From NCBI RefSeq assembly GCF_014385435.1, contig NZ_JACSUD010000012.1, positions 1 to 64,000 of the forward strand: a stretch of 64,000 nucleotides of DNA, given 5' to 3'. This DNA comes from Alloprevotella sp. Lung230. Its GTDB lineage: Bacteria > Bacteroidota > Bacteroidia > Bacteroidales > Bacteroidaceae. The first letter of the stretch is position 1; the number at the start of each line of letters is the position of its first letter. Below the pieces are notes generated by a model. The model did no database searches. It had not been told where the DNA came from and saw nothing but the letters and a program-made list of their open reading frames with translations. Below are positions 25,820-34,235 of the stretch, piece by piece. The translations under genes and the position numbers were made by a program.

Positions 25820-28458
25820 TGAGGTGAGTTGATTTTTCCAACGATGGTTTTGATTTGTTCGCCAAGCCCGATGGTGTAGCCTTGCGAGCGAAACACGACG
25901 CGGTTGAACGTGTCGGCAATGACCACCAGCGGCAGGTCGTCGCAGTTCATCAAGCCCGAGAGGCGCAGGTCGTCGGCCACCTGCTTTTGGTGGTCGATGC
26001 CGAAGTGGAGCGTTGCGGGGAGGTGGACGTACTCCGCGCGGTTTTTCTGGAAACGCATCCAGTCCTCCTCACTCTGGAAGAGCAGCAGGAGGGGGCGTCC
26101 CCAGGCTTCGAGATCGCCTTTGAGGGCCGAGAGGTCGTGCAGGATGTGGTTGGTGGGTTCGTGGTTGGGACGCACCAGTCCCACTACGTAGTAGCCGCGC
26201 CCCGTGGTGGAGAGAAGCGATTTTGTTTGTCCTGAAATGGGATCGAGGTAGAGGTTTTCGGCGTTGAAATTGCCAATCACCTGCACCTGCGTGCTGTCTT
26301 GCCGCATCGTGAGGGGTATTTCGGTGGTGCGCCCTTTCTCCACCGGAAAGATTTCGAGGTGTGCCAACACCGAACCATCGGCCATACGCGTCCCACTCAC
26401 CAGCAGATAGTCGCCGGCGGCGATGGTGCGCGGCGTTTCAAAAAGTTCCTTCCACGTCCCGTCATAATTTTGCAAAACGGGCGCACCATTCTGCAAGGCC
26501 GAGAGGGAGAAGTGCGTATAGTAGGCCGGATCGAGCAAATACTCTCGCGGCGTATAAGTGAGTCGCAGCTGTGTCGGTGCCGTTGCTTCTCCGGCGGCCG
26601 GCGGCGTCTGCTTCAATTGGTCGAAATCCACTTCCACCCACGCATCGGGCGAAAGTGCATAACGCATTTTTTCCGTGACGGGATCGATGCCGGCAGCAAT
26701 GCCCAGCGAACGGGCAGCGGCCACAAACAAGCGCTGACGTGAGTAAGAATCGGTCGTGCGCAGGCGGAGCGCATTTTCCGGATTGTGGCTTTGGTAGAGC
26801 GGGTTCCACGTGTTGTCGACTTTCACGTTCGCAGCAATCCAGCGTGCCAATTCAAGAGGATTTCGGCGGAAGGCTTCTTGCTGTTTTTGAGAAAAACTGC
26901 GTTGCAACACACTGCGCCAAGGCGACAGCGGTTCGTAGGCGATGCGCGGGGAGTAGATGTAGGCCGCCGCAAAAGCATCTACTTGCTTCGGCACCCGTCC
27001 TGCGCGGAGATGGTCGGCCAAGATGTCGTAATCAAAATCGGCCAAATCCTTTTCGCTCAAACTTTTGAGCACCGCCACCACATCACAATGTTTGAAATCG
27101 CGCAGGAGGCGGAAGAGGGCAGCCGAATTGCCGCGGCTCTTCTCAACCAATGGGCGGACGACGGCATAGTCGTAACCTTCCTTTCGGCAGAAATCGGCCG
27201 TTGCCACCGAGTCCGGAAAAGCGGCCACATAGGCGTGGCGGATACTGTCTTCATGTGCTTTGCGCTTTTCGTTTTGCGCGGCGGCTTCGGGCGAAACATA
27301 GGGCAGATTGTTGCGTCCCTTGGGAGGAACGATGTTGAGGTCGGCCTGCACGCGGTCGCCCTGCCGATGGCGAAGCACGACGGTCACCACACTATCACGC
27401 CCCACACTAAACTTCTGAAAACCATAGCGCCCATCTTTGGCCGCCCACGCCACGAGGTCGCCCAGCCCCGCAGTGATGGAGGCGCGGCCTTGAGCATCCG
27501 TTCGTCCGCGGTAGACGCTGTAGAACTCGGCATAGTTGTAGAGCGTGAAGCGCAGGTCGGCATCTGCCACGGGATGCCCCGCCTCATCGACCACTTGCGC
27601 CACCGTTCGCGCCGTTTCGGCGTAATTGTCGGTCACGTTGATTTCGGTGTAGCAGGCCGTAGACTTCATCCTGTCTTCCGGTCCGGCATAGCGTCCGAAG
27701 GCTTTCGTGTGCATGAGCATACCGCGGCTCGCGGGGGCATTAAACCAACCCAAATCGAGCACTGGTTCCGGTTCGCACGCTCCCAGGAAATGCCACTTTC
27801 CGTCGACCCATGCTTCCACCCACGCATGATTGTCGTCGGTGTGCGCCCAGCGGGGCGTGTAGACCTGCCGGGCCGGGATGCCCACCGCACGCAGGGCGGC
27901 CACTGTGAAGGTGGATTCTTCGCCGCAGCGTCCCGTGGCTGTGCGCATCGAAGCCAGTGGCGATGAGGTGCGGGCATCGGAGGGTTTGTAGGTCACGTAT
28001 TCGTGACACCAGTGATTCACCGCCAGCACCGCCTCCGCCATCGTCAGCCCGGCCACACGCGCTTTCAGTTCTTCGTAGCGAGCACTTCGGAAGGAGTCGA
28101 GGCGCTCGTTGTTGACGCGCAGGGGCAGCACGAAGTGGCGCCATTCGCGTTCGGGCACGTTGCGTCCCCACGGCATCTCTCGGCGGGCGCGCAGGGTGGT
28201 GCTCACCTCGCGGGCATAGAAGGCGCGCGAGTGGTCCGTCAAGTCGGGCAGTACCATATAGGCATAGAGAAACTCGAGCGCTGCGGCCACATCGTGCCGT
28301 TTGTCCAAACTGCGCGCATCGAGCGGCAGCGGCAGTTTTTGTGTCATCACGCGTTCGCGATAGTCGCGCTGGTAGTTGGCTTGTGCGCCGGCGGTCAGCA
28401 CGATGCCCGACAAGAGCAACATCAGCACCAGTCGGCTGATAAGAGATCGGCAGGTCAT
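25816..28458 (-). CDS. exported transglutaminase-like protein
   Basis: The protein has 880 residues from the ATG at 28458. The frame opens at 28602, but the extra part precedes the promoter. A signal peptide covers residues 1-27 (LVLMLLLSGIVLTAGAQA). The transglutaminase core at about 165-245 has the catalytic Cys in TGRCGEESTFTVAALRAVGIPARQVY and the His in DDNHAWVEAWVDGKWHFLGACEPE, so the Cys-His-acid triad is intact. A carboxypeptidase-regulatory-like beta domain follows (VDEAGHPVADADLRFTLYN), then a second helical and transglutaminase-like segment. The function may be peptidase rather than crosslinking. The 4-nt ATGA overlap with the GH10-like gene implies co-translation, possibly for envelope glycan or peptide degradation. 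Confidence 0.85.
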   Translation of the reverse strand: MTCRSLISRLVLMLLLSGIVLTAGAQANYQRDYRERVMTQKLPLPLDARSLDKRHDVAAALEFLYAYMVLPDLTDHSRAFYAREVSTTLRARREMPWGRNVPEREWRHFVLPLRVNNERLDSFRSARYEELKARVAGLTMAEAVLAVNHWCHEYVTYKPSDARTSSPLASMRTATGRCGEESTFTVAALRAVGIPARQVYTPRWAHTDDNHAWVEAWVDGKWHFLGACEPEPVLDLGWFNAPASRGMLMHTKAFGRYAGPEDRMKSTACYTEINVTDNYAETARTVAQVVDEAGHPVADADLRFTLYNYAEFYSVYRGRTDAQGRASITAGLGDLVAWAAKDGRYGFQKFSVGRDSVVTVVLRHRQGDRVQADLNIVPPKGRNNLPYVSPEAAAQNEKRKAHEDSIRHAYVAAFPDSVATADFCRKEGYDYAVVRPLVEKSRGNSAALFRLLRDFKHCDVVAVLKSLSEKDLADFDYDILADHLRAGRVPKQVDAFAAAYIYSPRIAYEPLSPWRSVLQRSFSQKQQEAFRRNPLELARWIAANVKVDNTWNPLYQSHNPENALRLRTTDSYSRQRLFVAAARSLGIAAGIDPVTEKMRYALSPDAWVEVDFDQLKQTPPAAGEATAPTQLRLTYTPREYLLDPAYYTHFSLSALQNGAPVLQNYDGTWKELFETPRTIAAGDYLLVSGTRMADGSVLAHLEIFPVEKGRTTEIPLTMRQDSTQVQVIGNFNAENLYLDPISGQTKSLLSTTGRGYYVVGLVRPNHEPTNHILHDLSALKGDLEAWGRPLLLLFQSEEDWMRFQKNRAEYVHLPATLHFGIDHQKQVADDLRLSGLMNCDDLPLVVIADTFNRVVFRSQGYTIGLGEQIKTIVGKINSPQ

Positions 28459-28526
28459 AAGGCGATGAAAATGAGTGAGAAGTTGGTGGCAGGAACGCAA
28501 ACAACAGGCTTCCCGCCTTTTGCCTA

Positions 28527-28557
28527 CAAATTTACGACAATGCAGCGAATGGGGCAA
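28527..28557 (-). promoter_or_regulatory. promoter of the transglutaminase-GH10-like operon
   Basis: On the minus strand TTG (28555-28557) is followed after 20 nt by TAAATTTG (28527-28534), 69 nt before the ATG. Confidence 0.6.
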
Positions 28558-28749
28558 TAAAATGTGAAGAAAAAAACTATTTTTCCCCACAAGTCTTCTC
28601 AAGGGTTAAAAATAAACACGGATTTTTACGAAAGGCTGCCTTGTGCTTTTCGCACGGCGGTAGCCAAGGAGGGCTATCTATATATAGACATCTCGAAGTC
28701 AAAACTTACCACTCACCTCCGACTTTAACACGAATTTAACATTTTCCTC

Positions 28750-29019
28750 CTCGCGCGCGTATATCCTTCCTATGGTGCGTGTCATTATCCTTCAATCCTT
28801 CACCACCCCTTTTAACCCGCAGGCTATCAACGCTTTTCGGGTGAAGGATTTTGTTTTCGCCATCCTTCACCCACTATTTCTCCCCCTCTTTTTCCTGCAA
28901 AAAGAGCTTCAAAAGCCATTCATCTTTATTGCATTGAAAGTCAGCGACTTGTATTCCTCGGTGAAGGAAGTGAAGGATAAAAACACAAATTTGCAGTAAT
29001 GTGCGCGTACGCGCGCGAG
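28750..29019. repeat. palindromic TTCACC element, copy A
   Basis: The ends are CTCGCGCGCGTA and its complement. Inner boxes are ATCCTTCAATCCTTCACC (to 28804), GGTGAAGGAT (28840), ATCCTTCACC (28862-28871), a degenerate box (28915-28924) and GGTGAAGGAAGTGAAGGAT (from 28960). Spacers 28805-28839 and 28925-28959 are each 35 nt. This copy uses GAAGGAT in every arm where the other copies mostly use GAAGGC. Confidence 0.75.
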
Positions 29020-29101
29020 AGAAATTCCGAGGATGGCGCACCATAAAAGACAAAAATGACGAGAGCGTGTTTTTCTGCATTTCCCTCCTTTCTCGATTTA
29101 C

Positions 29102-29155
29102 CTACCTCAGACTTAATTTTTTCTACTTCTGAGGGCGGTGAAACTATCTCCTATC
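29102..29155. repeat. degenerate 21-bp CTCAGAG array, copy A
   Basis: Units starting CTACCTCAGA, CTACTTCTGAGG and CTATCTCC are spaced about 21-22 bp. They match the arrays next to copies B, C and D. Confidence 0.5.
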
Positions 29156-29201
29156 TAAATCGCACATACACTGAAGATGAAGTCAAAGAGAAGTCGGCTT
29201 G

Positions 29202-29332
29202 TAAAAGCAGCAAGGAAGCCTTTTGAAGACTTCCTTGTGTTGATGAGTTCCAACCTAAACGCTGCTCTGCAGACTAAACATGCCCCTTTCTCATCACGGG
29301 TTTTGCATGAACGATTATTACCGCCGTGTTGT
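29202..29332 (-). ncRNA. candidate small RNA 1 of a tandem minus-strand cluster
   Basis: A TACTTTTG box (29339-29346, minus) with the spacer TCATCTCAAAATAAATTTG closely resembles the tRNA-Lys promoter. The transcript would end after the hairpin AAGGAAG...CTTCCTT (29212-29236) and a short U-rich tail. It can form an internal CATGC/GCATG and CCC/GGG stem. A 64-codon frame on this strand overlaps the promoter and is unlikely to be translated. RNA family not recognised. Confidence 0.45.
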
Positions 29333-29385
29333 CTGTTGCAAAAGTACAAATTTATTTTGAGATGATTGCTGTTCGGTGCATTTAG

Positions 29386-29463
29386 TATAAAAAAGAATTC
29401 CTCGAAAGTGGGCGGTGCTCGCTATTGATAGGCCGTGCTTTGCTCTCTTCTTTCGAGGAATTA
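29386..29463 (-). ncRNA. candidate small RNA 2 of the cluster
   Basis: A TACCTTTG box (29469-29476, minus) lies 6 nt before the 5' arm of a long-range 13-bp stem: AATTCCTCGAAAG (29450-29462) with CTTTCGAGGAATT (29396-29408), followed by U6 (29389-29394). The whole transcript of about 75-80 nt would be one closed stem around a 41-nt loop. Family not recognised. Confidence 0.5.
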
Positions 29464-29628
29464 TGCTGCAAAGGTACAAGTCTTAATCCTTGTTTTAATG
29501 AAAGATGGTCTCGGACACAAGCATTTGAGCAAGCATATAGTCGCTTCTTAGGCTTGAAGAAACTAAATGATGGGCAATATAGACAGTTCAAACTTATATA
29601 TTGCATCCATAAAGATAGAATGATGTAC

Positions 29629-29699
29629 ATAAAAAACCAAGCTAAAAAAATAGCTTGGTTGGAACGAGGGAGGGTCTCTGAAGGTTATCCACGACCTCG
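29629..29699 (-). ncRNA. candidate small RNA 3 of the cluster
   Basis: TTTG (29732-29735, minus) is followed after 19 nt by TACCTTTG (29705-29712). The transcript of about 70 nt ends in a perfect 10-bp terminator AACCAAGCTA/TAGCTTGGTT (29635-29660) with a U-run. The -33 box lies in the loop of a second strong hairpin (29717-29749). Confidence 0.5.
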
Positions 29700-29716
29700 C
29701 ATTGCAAAGGTACAAA

Positions 29717-29754
29717 AACTCCGCTATCTACCAAATAGATAGCGGAGTTTTTTT
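29717..29754 (+). terminator. hairpin overlapping the small-RNA-3 promoter
   Basis: The 14-bp stem AACTCCGCTATCTA / TAGATAGCGGAGTT is followed by T7 on the plus strand. It would stop rightward transcription, and its loop contains the -33 box of the leftward small RNA. Confidence 0.65.
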
Positions 29755-29964
29755 ATTTTGTCATAACTTTTATTTCAAAAGCCAATGTCTTCATCCTTGT
29801 TTTATAGTTTCGGACTTGGCACATAAAAAAGATGAGCCAGAAATCCGAATATACTGGCCCCTGTTTTCAATAGTTATCATTACACTCCCATGGTACAAAG
29901 ACACACAAAACCTCTTTACCCACCCAATAAAGATGGAGGTATTTTACACTTCATCCTATTTAGT

Positions 29965-29996
29965 TTTGTCCATTTACTTGAAAACCGCTATTTTTG
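29965..29996 (+). promoter_or_regulatory. promoter of the gene at 30107
   Basis: TTTG (29965-29968), 20 nt, TATTTTTG (29989-29996); leader about 100 nt. Confidence 0.65.
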
Positions 29997-30106
29997 CAGT
30001 AAAATCCATAAAATAAGAGCCATCCTATGAGAGAAATAGGATTTAGAAAAGGAAAATAGCAGGTTAGAAACATCCATTCCCTTCATCATCAAATAAACTT
30101 CTACTT

Positions 30107-30616
30107 ATGAGAGCATTTTTATTGCTGATTGCCCTGCTTTTTGTGGGCACCGCTTCGGCACAAAAACAAAGTATCTATGCTGATTTCGGAGGTACGTCGG
30201 GCTTCGGCTTGAGTTACGATCGCCGCTTTGCCAAGAACAGCCCTTGGGGATTTCGTGCCGGTTTGGGCTACGGTTTTCTGACAGTCGATGGTGCGGTGAC
30301 CGACCGCGCGGTCCTCTTTCCCGTGAGTGCTTATCGCCTGCTGGGTAACGGCAAACACAACCTCGAATTGGGCGCCGGCCTGACTCTCGGTGTGGGTTGG
30401 GAGGACAACGATCGGGTATGTAATTACTATTACAAGTGCGATTTTCCTGCGGAGTCCTACTTCCTTGCTTTTCTCCACACCACCGTCGGCTATCGTCTGC
30501 ACACTCGCAGCGGCTTCACCCTGCGTGCCGGCATTAACCCACTGTTGGTGCTGAGTGAAAACAACTATACAACCCTCAACGCCATGCCCTACCTCAGTGT
30601 GGGCTATACGTTCTGA
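30107..30616 (+). CDS. small outer-membrane beta-barrel-like protein
   Basis: The protein has 169 residues. The signal peptide is [19 protein letters not shown], cut near residue 18. The rest is alternating short beta strands ([52 protein letters not shown]) ending in an aromatic residue, as in small outer-membrane barrels. Two Cys (CNYYYKC) could form a loop disulfide. It is 31 nt before rmlA, so it may be co-transcribed with the rhamnose genes, though a functional link is not evident. Confidence 0.75.
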   Translation: MRAFLLLIALLFVGTASAQKQSIYADFGGTSGFGLSYDRRFAKNSPWGFRAGLGYGFLTVDGAVTDRAVLFPVSAYRLLGNGKHNLELGAGLTLGVGWEDNDRVCNYYYKCDFPAESYFLAFLHTTVGYRLHTRSGFTLRAGINPLLVLSENNYTTLNAMPYLSVGYTF

Positions 30617-30647
30617 AAAATCGACAACATACTATCGAATACACGCT

Positions 30648-31553
30648 ATGAAAGGAATAGTCCTCGCCGGTGGTAGCGGCACGCGCCTCTACCCCATCAC
30701 CAAAGGAGTGAGCAAACAGATGCTCCCCATTTTCGACAAACCGATGATTTATTATCCCATCTCGGTGCTGATGTTAGCCGGCATTCGTGAGATACTCATC
30801 ATCTCCACCCCCCACGACCTACCGGGCTTCCGGCGCTTACTGGGCGATGGGTCGGACTACGGGGTGCGCTTCGAATATGCAGAACAACCTTCGCCCGACG
30901 GATTAGCGCAGGCTTTCATCATCGGCAAGGAGTTTTTGGGCAACGACGCTGCCTGCTTGGTGCTGGGCGACAACATTTTCCACGGCGCCGGATTTAGTGC
31001 GATGCTCAAAGAAGCGGTGCGCACGGCCGAAACCGAACAGAAAGCCACCGTGTTTGGCTACTGGGTGAGCGATCCCGAACGCTATGGCGTGGCGGAGTTT
31101 GACGCAGAAGGCAACTGCCTTTCCATCGAGGAGAAACCTGCGCAACCCAAATCGAACTATGCCGTAGTGGGACTTTACTTCTACCCCAACAAGGTGGTGG
31201 ATGTGGCACACAACATCCAGCCATCAGCGCGCGGCGAACTCGAGATTACGACCGTCAACCAGCGCTTCCTGCAAGACGACGAACTGAAAGTGCAAACCCT
31301 CGGACGCGGATTTGCATGGCTCGACACCGGTACGCACGATTCGCTCTCGGAGGCATCGACCTACATCGAGGTGCTCGAAAAGCGACAAGGTCTGAAAGTG
31401 GCCTGTCTCGAAGGCATAGCCTACCGCCAAGGCTGGATTGACGATGAGAAAATGCGTCAATTGGCACAACCTATGATTAAAAACCAATACGGACAATACC
31501 TCTTGCAGATGGTCGACGACATGAAGCGCTTCGGCCGACTGCCTCAAGAATAG
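30648..31553 (+). CDS. rmlA: glucose-1-phosphate thymidylyltransferase
   Basis: RmlA makes dTDP-glucose, the first step to dTDP-L-rhamnose. The protein has 301 residues from the ATG at 30648 (the frame opens at 30555, inside the previous gene). It begins [20 protein letters not shown] with the nucleotide-binding motif GGSGTRLYP, followed by [16 protein letters not shown]. Other family segments are LGDNIFHG and [13 protein letters not shown]. Feedback inhibition by dTDP-rhamnose is known for the family. It is first of the rmlA-C-D-B cluster, 6 nt before rmlC. Confidence 0.97.
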   Translation: MKGIVLAGGSGTRLYPITKGVSKQMLPIFDKPMIYYPISVLMLAGIREILIISTPHDLPGFRRLLGDGSDYGVRFEYAEQPSPDGLAQAFIIGKEFLGNDAACLVLGDNIFHGAGFSAMLKEAVRTAETEQKATVFGYWVSDPERYGVAEFDAEGNCLSIEEKPAQPKSNYAVVGLYFYPNKVVDVAHNIQPSARGELEITTVNQRFLQDDELKVQTLGRGFAWLDTGTHDSLSEASTYIEVLEKRQGLKVACLEGIAYRQGWIDDEKMRQLAQPMIKNQYGQYLLQMVDDMKRFGRLPQE

Positions 31554-31559
31554 CAATAC

Positions 31560-32129
31560 ATGGAAGTCATCAAAACAGCTTTGGAGGGTGTGGTCATCCT
31601 CGAACCCCGCATTTTCAACGACCAACGCGGCTACTTTTTTGAATCGTTCTCGCAAAGAGAATTTGACGAGAAGATACGCCCCATCCGCTTCGTTCAGGAC
31701 AACGAATCGCGCTCCACACGCGGTGTGCTGCGCGGCCTGCACTACCAGCGTATGCCCTACACACAAAGCAAACTGGTGCGCTGCACGCAAGGTGCGGTGC
31801 TCGATGTGGCGGTGGACATCCGCAAGGGCAGTCCCACCTTTGGCCAACACGTGGCCGTGGAACTCACCGCCCTCAACCACCGTCAGCTCTTCATTCCCCG
31901 CGGATTTGCCCACGGATTTGCCGTGCTGAGCAATGAGGCCGTGTTTGAATACAAATGCGACAATTTTTATGCGCCGGAAGCCGATGGCGGCATCTCCATC
32001 CTCGACGAAACGCTCGGCATCGATTGGCGCATGACTTTTGAAGAAGCCATTTTGAGCGAAAAAGACTTGCGACACCCCAAACTGGCAGAAGCCCACCTTG
32101 ACTTCGACATCAACGACAAACTCTATTAA
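31560..32129 (+). CDS. rmlC: dTDP-4-dehydrorhamnose 3,5-epimerase
   Basis: RmlC epimerises dTDP-4-keto-6-deoxyglucose at C3 and C5. The protein has 189 residues, full length. The cupin signatures are FVQDNESRSTRGVLRGLHYQ with the catalytic His in GLHYQ (about residue 62), and FIPRGFAHGFAVLS. It sits between rmlA and rmlD with 6-nt and 4-nt gaps. Confidence 0.97.
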   Translation: MEVIKTALEGVVILEPRIFNDQRGYFFESFSQREFDEKIRPIRFVQDNESRSTRGVLRGLHYQRMPYTQSKLVRCTQGAVLDVAVDIRKGSPTFGQHVAVELTALNHRQLFIPRGFAHGFAVLSNEAVFEYKCDNFYAPEADGGISILDETLGIDWRMTFEEAILSEKDLRHPKLAEAHLDFDINDKLY

Positions 32130-32133
32130 AAAG

Positions 32134-33024
32134 ATGAATATACTCGTCACGGGAGCCAACGGGCAGTTGGGCAACGAAATCCGCCTGCTCGCTCCCTCCA
32201 CCTCCGACCATTTTCTTTTCACCGATGTGTGCGAGCAGGAAGGCGTGGAAACCACCCCGCTCGACATCACCAACTTGGCCGAGGTGCAAGCCATGGTGGC
32301 GGAACACCACATTGACCTCATCATCAACTGCGCAGCTTACACCAACGTGGACAAGGCAGAGAGTGATGCGGAACTGTGCGAACGCCTCAACCACCATGCC
32401 GTTGAAAATCTGGCCACGGCGATGAAAGCGGTGGACGGATGGCTCGTCCACGTTTCCACCGACTATGTGTTTGGCGGCGACCCTTACAACACGCCCTGCC
32501 GCGAAGACCAAACCGGCACACCGACCGGTGTTTACGGCGCCAGCAAACTGCGAGGCGAGCAGGCCATTGCGCGCGTGGGCTGTCATCACCTCATCTTCCG
32601 CACGGCATGGCTCTACAGCCGCTTCGGCAAGAACTTCGTCAAAACGATGCTTCACCTCACCGCCACCAAACGCGAACTGAAAGTGGTGTTCGACCAATGC
32701 GGTACCCCTACCTTTGCCGGCGATTTGGCCAAAGCACTCATCGACATCATCGACCAACGCAAGTTGGAAGGCAATGAGGGCATTTATCACTACTCCAACG
32801 AAGGCGTCACCTCGTGGTACGACTTCACCCAGATGATTGCTTGCTTGGCGGGCAACGTGTCGTGTCGCATTCTCCCCTGCTATTCGTCAGAATATCCCAG
32901 TCCGGTGAAGCGCCCCGCTTACAGTGTGCTCGACAAAACGAAATTCAAAGAAACGTTCCAACTCGCCGTCCCCTACTGGATCGACAGTCTGCAACTCTGC
33001 ATCCGCGATCTCTGCACACAATAA
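32134..33024 (+). CDS. rmlD: dTDP-4-dehydrorhamnose reductase
   Basis: RmlD performs the final reduction to dTDP-L-rhamnose. The protein has 296 residues starting MNILVTGANGQLGNEIR; the frame opens earlier at 32098 inside rmlC. It is a short-chain dehydrogenase fold with GANGQLG (NADPH binding), STDYVFGG and YGASKLRGE (Tyr-x3-Lys pair). It is followed after 47 nt by rmlB. Confidence 0.96.
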   Translation: MNILVTGANGQLGNEIRLLAPSTSDHFLFTDVCEQEGVETTPLDITNLAEVQAMVAEHHIDLIINCAAYTNVDKAESDAELCERLNHHAVENLATAMKAVDGWLVHVSTDYVFGGDPYNTPCREDQTGTPTGVYGASKLRGEQAIARVGCHHLIFRTAWLYSRFGKNFVKTMLHLTATKRELKVVFDQCGTPTFAGDLAKALIDIIDQRKLEGNEGIYHYSNEGVTSWYDFTQMIACLAGNVSCRILPCYSSEYPSPVKRPAYSVLDKTKFKETFQLAVPYWIDSLQLCIRDLCTQ

Positions 33025-33071
33025 TCAGCGCCCGACGGCGTTCTTTCTTCAAACCCTATTTTTCTCAGTAT

Positions 33072-34163
33072 ATGAAATCTATCGTCATCACCGGAGGAGC
33101 CGGCTTTATCGGCAACCATGTTGTTCGCCTCTTCGTCAATAAATATCCCGACTACCACATCATTTGCCTCGACGCGCTCACCTACGCGGGCAACTTGGCC
33201 AATTTGAGCGATGTGGAAGACAAGCCCAATTATGAGTTTGTCAAAATGGACATCTGCGATTTTGAAGGCGTGCACCACTTGTTGAAAGACCGCCAAGTCG
33301 AGGGTATCATTCATTTGGCGGCCGAGAGCCACGTGGATCGCTCCATTCGCGACCCCTTTGCTTTTGCACAAACCAACGTGATGGGTACGCTCTCTCTCCT
33401 CCAAGCAGCCAAACTCTACTGGGAAAGTCTACCTGAACGCTACGAAGGCAAACGTTTCTACCACATCTCTACCGATGAGGTGTACGGCGCTTTGGAACTC
33501 ACCCGCCCCGATGGAGAAGCCCCTTATGGCGATGATTTCTTCCTCGAAACGACGAAGTACAATCCTCATTCTCCCTATTCGGCCTCCAAAGCCTCGAGCG
33601 ACCACTTTGTGCGCGCTTTCCACGACACCTACGGCATGCCGACCATCGTGACGAACTGCTCCAACAACTACGGCCCTTATCAGTTTCCCGAAAAGCTCAT
33701 TCCGCTCTTCATCAACAACATCCGCCATCGGAAGCCGCTCCCCGTCTACGGCAAGGGCGAAAACGTGCGCGACTGGCTTTATGTGGAAGACCATGCCCGC
33801 GCCATCGACCTGATTTACCACAAGGGAAAGACGGCCGAAACTTACAATATCGGTGGTTTCAATGAGTGGAAAAACATTGACATCATCAAGGTGGTCATCG
33901 CCACGGTCGATCGCCTGTTGGGACGTCCAGAAGGTGCCGACCTCGATCTCATCACCTACGTCACCGACCGTGCCGGCCACGACCTGCGATATGCCATCGA
34001 CTCCACCAAACTCAAAACGGAATTGGGTTGGGAGCCTTCTCTGCAATTTGAAGAAGGTATCGAAAAAACCGTGCGCTGGTATCTCGAACATGAGGAATGG
34101 ATGGACAACATCACCAGCGGTGAGTATGAGAAGTACTACGACTCCATGTACAAGAATCGCTGA
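33072..34163 (+). CDS. rmlB: dTDP-glucose 4,6-dehydratase
   Basis: RmlB converts dTDP-glucose to the 4-keto-6-deoxy sugar. The protein has 363 residues from the ATG at 33072; a much longer open frame reaches into rmlD in another frame and is not used. Motifs are GGAGFIGNHVV (NAD binding), HISTDEVYGAL, YSASKASSDHFVRA (Tyr-x3-Lys) and TNCSNNYGPYQFPEKLIP. It is last of the cluster and ends at a bidirectional hairpin (34190-34222). The pathway supplies rhamnose for surface polysaccharide. Confidence 0.97.
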   Translation: MKSIVITGGAGFIGNHVVRLFVNKYPDYHIICLDALTYAGNLANLSDVEDKPNYEFVKMDICDFEGVHHLLKDRQVEGIIHLAAESHVDRSIRDPFAFAQTNVMGTLSLLQAAKLYWESLPERYEGKRFYHISTDEVYGALELTRPDGEAPYGDDFFLETTKYNPHSPYSASKASSDHFVRAFHDTYGMPTIVTNCSNNYGPYQFPEKLIPLFINNIRHRKPLPVYGKGENVRDWLYVEDHARAIDLIYHKGKTAETYNIGGFNEWKNIDIIKVVIATVDRLLGRPEGADLDLITYVTDRAGHDLRYAIDSTKLKTELGWEPSLQFEEGIEKTVRWYLEHEEWMDNITSGEYEKYYDSMYKNR

Positions 34164-34189
34164 TATTACATTGCACTTATCACAAAAAA

Positions 34190-34222
34190 AACTCCCTCTT
34201 CGGAAGCACCGAGGAGGGAGTT
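34190..34222. terminator. bidirectional terminator between rmlB and the TonB-dependent receptor
   Basis: AACTCCCTC (34190-34198) pairs with GAGGGAGTT (34214-34222), with an A-run on the left side that serves the minus-strand gene. Confidence 0.7.
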
Positions 34223-34235
34223 GTTGTTATGAGCC

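Larger units (their letters stand above)
28459..30106. other. gene-poor intergenic island
   Basis: This 1.65-kb stretch holds the transglutaminase promoter, one large palindromic element (28750-29019), its 21-bp array remnant (29102-29155), three minus-strand small-RNA candidates (29202-29712) and the promoter of the gene at 30107. Short frames that cross these signals lack ribosome-binding context and family resemblance, so I call no protein here. Confidence 0.7.

Noticed and set aside
28750-29019. CRISPR array, suggested by conserved boxes with 35-nt spacers
   Set aside because: Boxes alternate in orientation and are only 9-18 nt long, there are just two such spacers per locus, the loci are scattered, and no cas gene is present.
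29425-29742. 105-codon plus-strand frame
   Set aside because: It runs across two promoters and two terminators of the opposite-strand small-RNA candidates and matches no family I know.
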